From Aliidiomarina taiwanensis (GTDB lineage Bacteria; Pseudomonadota; Gammaproteobacteria; Enterobacterales; Alteromonadaceae): DNA of 64,000 bases. The first letter of the stretch is position 1, and every line of letters begins with the position of its first letter. A program made the position numbers and the translations under genes. The notes under the pieces are model-generated. The model saw nothing but the letters and a program-made list of their open reading frames with translations. It was not told the origin of the DNA and searched no databases. The stretch is from contig NZ_PIPQ01000003.1 in NCBI RefSeq assembly GCF_003987015.1, forward strand, positions 1 through 64,000. The letters are read 5' to 3'. Shown here piece by piece: positions 58,101-64,000 of this stretch.

Positions 58101-58607
58101 CTCAATATAAAAGCGGTCCGAAAAATGTGTTTGGTAGAAATGAAGGGAGCTTTCAAGCGCTCTTTTGTTGTTCTTCAGTAACCCTTGGCCTATGTCACCT
58201 TCACGACCACCCGATAACAGAATAACCCCCTCTGCTAAGTCCGTTAACCATGTTTGGTCGACACAAGGTGTTCCGAATTTATGGCCGCGTAAATAAGCTT
58301 TCGAAATGAGAGCAGTAATACTTTTATAGCCCGCCATGTTCATGGCCAATGCAGTTAAACGTAAAGGCGTTTCTGGCCAATGCTCATTCAGCACCCGCAA
58401 GTCAACGCCTATAATAGGTTTAATGCCCAGCTTACGTGCTTGCTGGTAGTAGCGAATTAAACCAAACATATTCATTTCATCGGTTAAAGCCATGGCAGGC
58501 ATATTTAGGTTGGCCACACTTTTACACAAAGGTCCTACTTTCTGTAGGCCGTCTACCATGGAGAAATCACTATGAATACGTAAATGAACAAATGCAGGCT
58601 GACTCAT
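55113..58607 (-). CDS. dnaE: DNA polymerase III subunit alpha
   Basis: A 1164-residue replicative polymerase (E. coli 1160). N-terminal PHP domain ([16 protein letters not shown]), then catalytic aspartates in [32 protein letters not shown], the fingers [18 protein letters not shown], and OB-fold and C-terminal regions. First gene of dnaE-accA-tilS. Confidence 0.98.
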   Translation of the reverse strand: MSQPAFVHLRIHSDFSMVDGLQKVGPLCKSVANLNMPAMALTDEMNMFGLIRYYQQARKLGIKPIIGVDLRVLNEHWPETPLRLTALAMNMAGYKSITALISKAYLRGHKFGTPCVDQTWLTDLAEGVILLSGGREGDIGQGLLKNNKRALESSLHFYQTHFSDRFYIELTRTGRAREDEYIHEAVALAQQYNLPVVATNEVVFLAPEDFEAHEIRVAIHDGCVLADPRRPQNYSEQQYLRSTEEMQALFADIPEALANTVEIAKRCNVELELGTYYLPNFPTGGLETGEYLVLKSQEGLEERLNFLFPDPEVREAKRPAYQERLDIELKVINDMGFPGYFLVVMEFIQWSKDNGIPVGPGRGSGAGSLVAYALKITDLDPLEFDLLFERFLNPERVSMPDFDVDFCMDRRDEVIEHVAELYGREAVSQIITFGTMAAKAVVRDVGRVLSHPYGFVDRISKLIPAMPPGMTLEAAFEAEPRLPQMYAEDNEVKELIDMARRLEGVNRNAGKHAGGVVIAPTKIIDFAPLYCDEEGNHPVTQFDKDDVETAGLVKFDFLGLRTLTIIQWAVDMANERLQKQGAEPIRIENIPLDDPKCYRSLKKAETTAVFQLESRGMKELIKRQLPDNFEDIIALVALFRPGPLQSGMVDNFIDRKHGREEISYPDPKYQHECLKPILEPTYGIILYQEQVMQIAREMAGYTLGGADLLRRAMGKKKPEEMAAQRELFETGAQQNGIDPELAIKIFDLVEKFAGYGFNKSHSAAYALVAYQTLWMKVHYPSEYMAAVMSADMDNTDKIVTLVDECERMKLTILPPDVNTGEYKFTVDENLHIVYGIGAIKGVGEGPIESIIQARQDGPFTDLFDFCRRVDLKKLNRRVMERLIKAGALDKLGPHRAALMASLEKAMRQAEQAAKDDAAGQADLFGLMPVATETAECAFVKVPHWPEGVWLEGERETLGLYLTGHPVNRYREELKHYTRGRLSDISETGRGNQVAIAGLILDIRSLVNKKGQRWGLVTLDDKSARIDVRFYADVFEKYETLLAKDQVVWIKGEVGFDHFSGGNTMTASEAMTLEQARAQFVKSIQVSVHLDTAGDKGKSRLSVRLIETLQQAPRGTCPIQLDCYIEGASVSLMTPAQWYVEPTDDLLYQVEQLVGEGNVRLNFES

Positions 58608-58852
58608 TAACTCGTCTTTCGTTAGATTTATTAGATACCTTCATTGTGCCTTAAAGCTTCGGCAGGTAAAAGGTACATTACACCCGGCTGCGTGTGAAAT
58701 GGGCGATAAAAATTAAACTCGCCTTTAATTAACAATGCATATACTATTTAGTTAACACCTAACCCACATAGCTATGTATATGCGAATATGCGCTGCGTGT
58801 ACATTTAGCTATTCAATGAAGAGTCAGTTTTACACGCCCTGGTACCCTTTGT

Positions 58853-60880
58853 ATGGAAAGGTTAAATATTGATGAAAGCGCCGCTGTTCTCTACAGCATG
58901 CTTGTTAAGGAAAACAATGCGCAGGCCACTTGGGTCAGTGAAAATGTGGAAAGCATTACAGGCTATTCTGCTGCGCAAATACTTCAGCCCGGTTGGTGGG
59001 AAAGTATTATTCACCCCGAAGACCGCCAAGTTGAGCAAGATGTAACGAGCCGGTTGCAGCATCAAGGCTATATTACCTACGAATACCGTGTGCTTTTTTC
59101 CGACGGAAGATACCACTGGATACGTGACCAAATTCGCGTCATGCCAAGTGAGTCAACAAATGAAACTGAACTCCTGGGTGTTTGGCGCGATATTACCCAG
59201 GAGCGCGAAATACAAGCCCTGCTGCAACAAGAACATGAACGACTGGAATATACACTTGAAGCCACTGGTGACGGCATGTGGGACTGGTGTCCTGACACTG
59301 CTACTTCATTTTGGACAGACAATAACTGGTATATGCTGGGGCTCACACCAACATCCGACGGTTTGATCGATGCCTCTCTGTGGAAATCCCTTTGCCATCC
59401 GGACGATTTCTGCTCAGTGGAACAATCTATCCAAGACATTTGCCAGCAAAGGAAACACTCTATTCACATAGAGTATCGACTTCGACACCAAGCCGGCCAC
59501 TGGGTTTGGGTATTGGTCAGGGGGAAAGTGGTGGAATGGCACCCTGACGGTCGACCAGCCCGAGTGATGGGGTTGCATACCAACGTTACCGAGAAAAAGC
59601 AGGCCGAGCTGGAGTTACACCAGCAAAAACAAATGCTCGACCAATTAACCCATCAAGTACCGGGCATGCTTTCGCAATTTACCCTACACCCCAGTGGGGA
59701 CGTTGAAATGACGTACATTGATGGTCAAATAACGGCTTTATTTGGCGTGACCGCGGAAGAAGCGCGGGCAAACCCCATGCTGCTTGCCAAAAATATACAC
59801 CCAGACGACCTAGCGAGTTTAATCGCTTCCCGGACAGAAGCCGCGGCCCACATGGAGAACTGGGAATACAGGTACCGATTAATGTCTGAAAGTGGCGAGG
59901 TACGCTGGTTGGAAGGCGTATCTCGGTTCATCCCCCAAAGCGACGGTAGCACCGTTTGGTATGGCTACACCGCCGACGTAACAGACTCTGTACTCGCTGA
60001 ACAAAAGCAACGACTTGCCGCCAGCGTGTTTGCCCATACGCATGAAGCAATTTTTATCACAGATGCTGATAGTAAGATTATCGAAATCAACCCCATGTTC
60101 ACTCAAATCACCGGTTATTCCGCTGCTGAAATAGTCGGTCAGCATGTATCGGCTCTTTTATCTAGTGTTCTGGACGAGGCTTTGTATCATCAGGTAGAAA
60201 AGTGTTTGGAACAAAATGGTTTTTGGCAAGGAGAAGCATGGGGTACGAAAAAATGTGGCACGTTATATTGTCAGCGAATAACCGTGTCAGCCATTTATGA
60301 CAATAGCGGAGCCCCCACGCATTTTATTGCTTTATTTTCTGATATTACAGGCTTCAAACAGCAACAACAGAAACTTGAGTATCAAGCGTATCACGATAGC
60401 TTAACAGGGCTGCCAAATCGCACGCTGCTGTTCGACCGTTTAGAGCAAGCTCTCGCTGCTGGCCGCAGAAATCATACCTATGTCAGTTTAATCTACATTG
60501 ACTTAGATGACTTTAAACCTATTAACGATAAGTATGGTCACGCTACCGGTGACATGGTCTTAAAAACCATTGCGAAGCGAATTACCGAGTGCTTACGCGA
60601 CACAGACACGGCGTCACGTATTGGCGGTGATGAGTTTATTGTCTTAGTAAACAGCGACACGAAGGCAGGCTATCAGTGCATTCTCGAACGTCTAGGTACG
60701 GCTATTAACACGCCTGTCGTCATAGATAGCGCTATGGTGACCGTTTCTGCCTGTGTAGGAATTACGCATGCGAAAAGCTCAGACACCAGCCCTGAAACTA
60801 TGATTAAGCAAGCCGATGAGGCTATGTACTTAGCGAAGCGCGATGGGAAAAACAAGTCGGTAGAATATACTGGCACGTAA
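58853..60880 (+). CDS. Multi-PAS diguanylate cyclase
   Basis: A 675-residue soluble protein with about four PAS/PAC units (about 10-120, 130-250, 265-380, 390-505; each with the W-R/G-V-W-x-D-I/V-T pattern) and a C-terminal GGDEF domain. The active site is RIGGDEF, and RDTD five residues before GG gives an intact RxxD inhibitory site. It has no EAL domain. Multiple PAS units suggest redox, light or small-molecule sensing, but no cofactor ligand could be assigned. It ends 24 bp before tRNA-Asp genes on the opposite strand. Confidence 0.9.
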   Translation: MERLNIDESAAVLYSMLVKENNAQATWVSENVESITGYSAAQILQPGWWESIIHPEDRQVEQDVTSRLQHQGYITYEYRVLFSDGRYHWIRDQIRVMPSESTNETELLGVWRDITQEREIQALLQQEHERLEYTLEATGDGMWDWCPDTATSFWTDNNWYMLGLTPTSDGLIDASLWKSLCHPDDFCSVEQSIQDICQQRKHSIHIEYRLRHQAGHWVWVLVRGKVVEWHPDGRPARVMGLHTNVTEKKQAELELHQQKQMLDQLTHQVPGMLSQFTLHPSGDVEMTYIDGQITALFGVTAEEARANPMLLAKNIHPDDLASLIASRTEAAAHMENWEYRYRLMSESGEVRWLEGVSRFIPQSDGSTVWYGYTADVTDSVLAEQKQRLAASVFAHTHEAIFITDADSKIIEINPMFTQITGYSAAEIVGQHVSALLSSVLDEALYHQVEKCLEQNGFWQGEAWGTKKCGTLYCQRITVSAIYDNSGAPTHFIALFSDITGFKQQQQKLEYQAYHDSLTGLPNRTLLFDRLEQALAAGRRNHTYVSLIYIDLDDFKPINDKYGHATGDMVLKTIAKRITECLRDTDTASRIGGDEFIVLVNSDTKAGYQCILERLGTAINTPVVIDSAMVTVSACVGITHAKSSDTSPETMIKQADEAMYLAKRDGKNKSVEYTGT

Positions 60881-60904
60881 TCTTGAAAGGTAAAGTGTAA
60901 ATAC

Positions 60905-60981
60905 TGGCGGAACGGACGGGATTCGAACCCGCGACCTCCGGCGTGACAGGCCGGCATTCTAACCAACTGAACTACCGCTCC
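60905..60981 (-). tRNA. tRNA-Asp(GTC), copy 3 in transcription order
   Basis: 77 nt including the encoded CCA. The reverse strand begins GGAGCGGTAGTTCAGTTGG, has the anticodon loop CTGTCAC (GTC) and GGTTCGAACCC in the T arm. All stems pair. Identical to the middle copy. Confidence 0.97.
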
Positions 60982-61006
60982 AACGGTATTTACTTTATTC
61001 CAGCAG

Positions 61007-61083
61007 TGGCGGAACGGACGGGATTCGAACCCGCGACCTCCGGCGTGACAGGCCGGCATTCTAACCAACTGAACTACCGCTCC
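61007..61083 (-). tRNA. tRNA-Asp(GTC), middle copy
   Basis: Same 77-nt sequence as 60905-60981, with CCA encoded. 25 bases separate the two, suggesting one precursor transcript. Confidence 0.97.
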
Positions 61084-61124
61084 ACTGCGGAATAATACAT
61101 TCACAAAACGTCAGCCTAAGTTAC

Positions 61125-61201
61125 TGGCGGAACGGACGGGATTCGAACCCGCGACCTCCGGCGTGACAGGCCGGCATTCTAACCAGCTGAACTACCGCTC
61201 C
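61125..61201 (-). tRNA. tRNA-Asp(GTC), first copy
   Basis: Differs from the other two at one position in the D loop/stem region (CAGCTGG in place of CAGTTGG). Nearest to the expected promoter. E. coli also has a tRNA-Asp gene beside dnaQ. Confidence 0.97.
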
Positions 61202-61339
61202 ATTTCTAGTAACTGCGGCAAAGTCTTGCTTAATGCGGCGAGGATAATACGAGTACAGCGCATGGGAGTCAACCCCTTTTTAACCAAGAATGGCCTGTTT
61301 GTTCATCTTTGCAGCAATCTGTTCGTTTTTAGTCTCTTT

Positions 61340-62599
61340 TTACAGGTTGTCTGGTGTTTTCTTTCCGTGCCTGCCGCGTTTGGGACTTTTGCTCAGTAGC
61401 ATAATAAGCATCCAAATGGCCACAATCGCTAAGTTTGTTGCCACAACAATCAATATTTTTGTTTGGTGTGTCATACCTGTCTCTTCAGGTGGCGCTTCTT
61501 CTAGTTCCTGCTCAGCTACTAATTCTTCAACCACTGGAGCAGGCGGCACAATACGCTGAGCCTGAAATGCATACTCGCTTAATGTCGCCACGAACTCTCG
61601 CCCTGTTACATCCGTCGCCGCTAAAGTACCCGTCAGTTCAAATACCCCAAAGCTGTAGTTGGGCACTGAGACCTCTAGGCTATCTCCCTGAGCAGTACTG
61701 ATATGAATGGGTTGTCGCTCGCCATTCGGGTAATTTAACTGCGCAGATAGAACCACACTTTGTGGGTCAATTAAGGTCTCATCCATATGAAACGCTAATG
61801 TGTGCGGAGCACCTTCTTCTTCCGCAACCCTTGCATGGGCTTGCACGGGCTGTTCGTGCACCACAAGCGTGTCGCCTTTAACCAAGCGTTGATGCAGTGG
61901 TGTTTTCACCACATAACGGGGGGCATACTCGCCTGGCACCATGTCAAGCGTTAACATGCCAGTAAAAATGCCGTCTTTTGGCACTTCATCCATCCCTTTG
62001 CCATCATCCAAAAACTCGCCCACATGCACAGGCTCTACCCCAAAGTTTTGATACTCAGCATTGTTGGTGCTGTAAAACATGACGTCGAGCTGCACAATAC
62101 TACGCAAATTATGCTGCTCAACGGAATGACCGTCTTGCTGCAAGTACCCCGTTACTTTAATTTTTTCGCCAATAAACGCCATCGCTGGCAGTGGCTCTGG
62201 GTGAAAGGTCAACTCGGTTAACACCATAACGCGGCTTTCCGGCAGTATGTCTCCTGTTACTTGCCAAGGGCCCGGCATAGGCTTGGTAATACGAATTAGG
62301 TCAAAGTCGTCCCCTGTCTGCCAATTCACTGTGTCCGTTGGAAATCGGCTGGAATACCATTTGCGGCCATCGGGCAAAATAAGAATGACAGGCGGTGTGT
62401 CTATTTTGCGATAAAACACTAAAGTCACTTCGTCGACTGCATAGTCAATACGAAAGCGCTCGTCGGCAAGGGGTATTTGCTGCTCGAAGGGCGAAGCTAA
62501 AGGAGTCACTGCTGTTTCCGTAGGCAGCGCTGACTCTTGTGGAAATGCTTGCCCCAGTGTCAGGCTAGTCAAAACCACAGCCGTAACCAGCTGACGCAT
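61340..62599 (-). CDS. TIGR03503-type membrane-anchored protein
   Basis: A 419-residue protein. The start is ATG 62599, overlapping the dnaQ stop as TAATG and giving a good signal peptide ([19 protein letters not shown]); an open frame to 62728 lies inside dnaQ. The mature part is beta-rich (PPVILILPDGRKWYSSRFP, VPKDGIFTGML), followed by a Glu/Pro-rich linker and one C-terminal membrane helix with a basic tail. It matches the TIGR03503 family as I recall it, of unknown function, common in Alteromonadales. Confidence 0.75.
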   Translation of the reverse strand: MRQLVTAVVLTSLTLGQAFPQESALPTETAVTPLASPFEQQIPLADERFRIDYAVDEVTLVFYRKIDTPPVILILPDGRKWYSSRFPTDTVNWQTGDDFDLIRITKPMPGPWQVTGDILPESRVMVLTELTFHPEPLPAMAFIGEKIKVTGYLQQDGHSVEQHNLRSIVQLDVMFYSTNNAEYQNFGVEPVHVGEFLDDGKGMDEVPKDGIFTGMLTLDMVPGEYAPRYVVKTPLHQRLVKGDTLVVHEQPVQAHARVAEEEGAPHTLAFHMDETLIDPQSVVLSAQLNYPNGERQPIHISTAQGDSLEVSVPNYSFGVFELTGTLAATDVTGREFVATLSEYAFQAQRIVPPAPVVEELVAEQELEEAPPEETGMTHQTKILIVVATNLAIVAIWMLIMLLSKSPKRGRHGKKTPDNL

Positions 62600-63327
62600 T
62601 AATGTTTTAGTTGTTGCCAAATGGGTTCTCCATGCTGTGCCATGTCGCTTAAATACTTTTCGTGGGCAGCCTCTTCTTCGGCATTTGCAGGTAAAACCTT
62701 TAGCGCTGGCCTGTCTTTTGTGACCCACTGCGGCGCCCCGTCGCTTGTCTGGCCCTCTTTGTCTTGACTCGACTGAAAACCAAGCTTTTTTTGCCCGCCT
62801 GTTAGGAAAATATAAACGTCGGCTAGTATTTCCGCATCCAATAATGCGCCGTGTAAAACACGGTGCGTATTATCTATGTCGTAACGACGACACAAGGCAT
62901 CGAGGGAGTTTCGTTGGCCTGGGTATTTTTTCCGCGCGTAGGCTAAGGTGTCAAACACCGTGGCGTAGTCAGACAGTTGACCAAGGGAGGGCTTAAGTAA
63001 ACCCAACTCCATCTCTAAAAAACCCACGTCAAAAGGCGCGTTATGGATCACCAGTTCAGAGCCGCGTATAAACTCTAAAAAGTCTTTGGCCACTTGGGCA
63101 AAAACGGGTTTGTCTTCCAGAAACTCATTGCTTATGCCGTGTACGTCCATGGCGCCCTGCTCAATCACACGGCCGGGGTTGAGGTACACATGAAAACTTT
63201 CTCCCGTTAATTTACGGTCAATCATTTCCACACACCCAATTTCAATAATACGGTGCCCTTCGGCCAAACTAATCCCGGTGGTTTCTGTATCCAGGATGAT
63301 TTTACGGGTTTGCTCTGTTTGTGTCAT
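62599..63327 (-). CDS. dnaQ: DNA polymerase III epsilon subunit (proofreading exonuclease)
   Basis: A 242-residue DEDDh exonuclease: [20 protein letters not shown] (Exo I), [15 protein letters not shown] (Exo II) and [18 protein letters not shown] (Exo III with His and Asp). The C-terminus carries the alpha-binding tail. Divergent from rnhA, as in E. coli. Confidence 0.97.
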   Translation of the reverse strand: MTQTEQTRKIILDTETTGISLAEGHRIIEIGCVEMIDRKLTGESFHVYLNPGRVIEQGAMDVHGISNEFLEDKPVFAQVAKDFLEFIRGSELVIHNAPFDVGFLEMELGLLKPSLGQLSDYATVFDTLAYARKKYPGQRNSLDALCRRYDIDNTHRVLHGALLDAEILADVYIFLTGGQKKLGFQSSQDKEGQTSDGAPQWVTKDRPALKVLPANAEEEAAHEKYLSDMAQHGEPIWQQLKH

Positions 63328-63381
63328 AGGCTCCTGCCACGTATACTCGCACGTTCAATTTTAATTATGGTACCAGTATCC

Positions 63382-63861
63382 ATGGCCGGGGAAAAAGAAG
63401 TTGTTATATATACAGATGGGTCTTGCTTGGGTAATCCCGGGCCAGGCGGTTATGGTATTGTTTTGCTCTATGGTAAACACCGCAAGGAATTAGCTCAAGG
63501 GTATAAACTAACAACGAACAACCGCATGGAGTTGCTAGCCGCTGCCGTAGCGCTGGAAACCCTCACCCGCCCATGTCAGGTGGAGTTGTGGACTGACAGT
63601 CAATATGTACGCCAAGGCGTTACTCAATGGTTAGCTGGTTGGAAGCAAAAAAATTGGCGCACTGCCGCTAAAAAACCCGTAAAAAACGTCGATCTCTGGC
63701 AGCGCCTAGACGCAGCGCAAAGCCGCCACAAGGTGAATTGGCACTGGGTGAAGGGCCATTCAGGCCACCCGGAAAACGAGCGCTGTGACGAACTAGCTCG
63801 ACACGAGGCAACCCACGCAGCAGTCCACGAAGACACAGGCTACCTCGCTGAGCAAACCTAA
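63382..63861 (+). CDS. rnhA: Ribonuclease HI
   Basis: A 159-residue RNase [18 protein letters not shown] (Asp10-type residue), [30 protein letters not shown], and [20 protein letters not shown] with the catalytic His and Asp. I chose ATG 63382; ATG 63367 is in frame and possible, while the frame back to 63253 overlaps dnaQ. It degrades RNA in RNA/DNA hybrids. Confidence 0.95.
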   Translation: MAGEKEVVIYTDGSCLGNPGPGGYGIVLLYGKHRKELAQGYKLTTNNRMELLAAAVALETLTRPCQVELWTDSQYVRQGVTQWLAGWKQKNWRTAAKKPVKNVDLWQRLDAAQSRHKVNWHWVKGHSGHPENERCDELARHEATHAAVHEDTGYLAEQT

Positions 63862-63869
63862 GCCGCGTC

Positions 63870-64000
63870 TTACTCCTGTACGACCACAAGGTCACCCACC
63901 TCGACTCCTGAATGAACTTCGAACCAAAGCATACCCGCATGCTCTAGCTGGGTGTCACCTAAGCGTACTAAGCGACGCTCAAGGCGCTGCTGTTTCGCCA
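63870..64000 (-). CDS. C-terminal fragment, possibly an efflux adaptor or FlgA-like protein
   Basis: The reverse strand encodes about 43 residues ending at TAA 63870. The end reads GMLWFEVHSGVEVGDLVVVQ and then Glu, resembling the C-terminus of HlyD/RND periplasmic adaptor proteins (GLKAGDRVVV-like). The rest lies beyond the window, so the family is tentative. Confidence 0.4.
   Translation of the reverse strand, partial: AKQQRLERRLVRLGDTQLEHAGMLWFEVHSGVEVGDLVVVQE

Noticed and set aside
60673-61104. 143-codon frame across two tRNA genes
   Set aside because: Its repeated VVQLVRMPACHAGGRGFESR is the well-known false translation of tRNA genes.
60905-61201. CRISPR-like direct repeats
   Set aside because: The repeat units are full tRNA-Asp genes with encoded CCA.
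62600-62728. Extended N-terminus of the TIGR03503-type protein
   Set aside because: It would lie inside dnaQ, and the ATG at 62599 gives a proper signal peptide and a TAATG overlap.

Overview
The window looks like chromosome from a marine gammaproteobacterium of the Alteromonadales, most likely an Idiomarina/Aliidiomarina-type genome. The evidence is the gene content (dnaE-accA-tilS, divergent dnaQ/rnhA next to Asp tRNAs, the bkd operon, a FadE-type dehydrogenase of about 810 residues, rhombosortase with its target protease) and the very compact layout with many 1-17 bp gene overlaps. The genus is an inference; no rRNA or other phylogenetic marker was compared.

Layout. 1-2152 is an accessory, scarred region: the 5' end of an IS256-family transposase, two direct copies of a tmRNA (ssrA) 3'-end sequence each followed by a terminator (probable integration scars), an MNT/HEPN toxin-antitoxin-like pair with a likely operator, a degraded IS3-family element, and two repeat families that bracket the pair. 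2153-8464 holds pirin, an operon with an OprC-like copper TonB receptor plus a RegB/RegA-like two-component system, a wrecked PAS/EAL protein, and MgtC. 8480-18878 holds small membrane proteins, PadR with a HAAS-domain protein, a diguanylate cyclase, ZapE, two multidrug exporters, and a chemoreceptor coupled to a Tsx-like outer-membrane channel. 18961-28000 holds another GGDEF protein, a dienelactone hydrolase/P450 pair, an NsrR-like regulator with two candidate boxes, WrbA with a GNAT-C39 fusion, and purMN. 28124-32150 holds fadE with a FadR-like operator, and a thioesterase/2OG-oxygenase pair. 32457-41208 holds a large secreted subtilisin-like protease with a GlyGly-CTERM-like tail, a lipoprotein, a second 2OG oxygenase, the rhombosortase predicted to process such tails, and an S9 peptidase. 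41387-55098 holds a small beta-barrel, AbgT, argE-rnhB-SDR, bkdA1-A2-B, astE, a GGDEF protein, tilS and accA. 55113-64000 holds dnaE, a PAS/GGDEF protein, three tRNA-Asp genes, a TIGR03503-type protein, dnaQ, rnhA and the tail of a gene cut by the window edge.

Themes. Peptide and amino-acid use is prominent (S8 and S9 peptidases, AbgT, ArgE, AstE, branched-chain keto acid dehydrogenase), as expected for a proteolytic marine heterotroph. Cyclic-di-GMP signalling is dense: four GGDEF proteins plus the remnant of an EAL protein. The most interesting system is the copper-receptor/RegBA-like operon at 3149-7063. Its receptor keeps the OprC copper ligands at the recalled spacing, its kinase lacks the classical redox cysteine and quinone motif, and a RegA-type half-site pair lies in its promoter.
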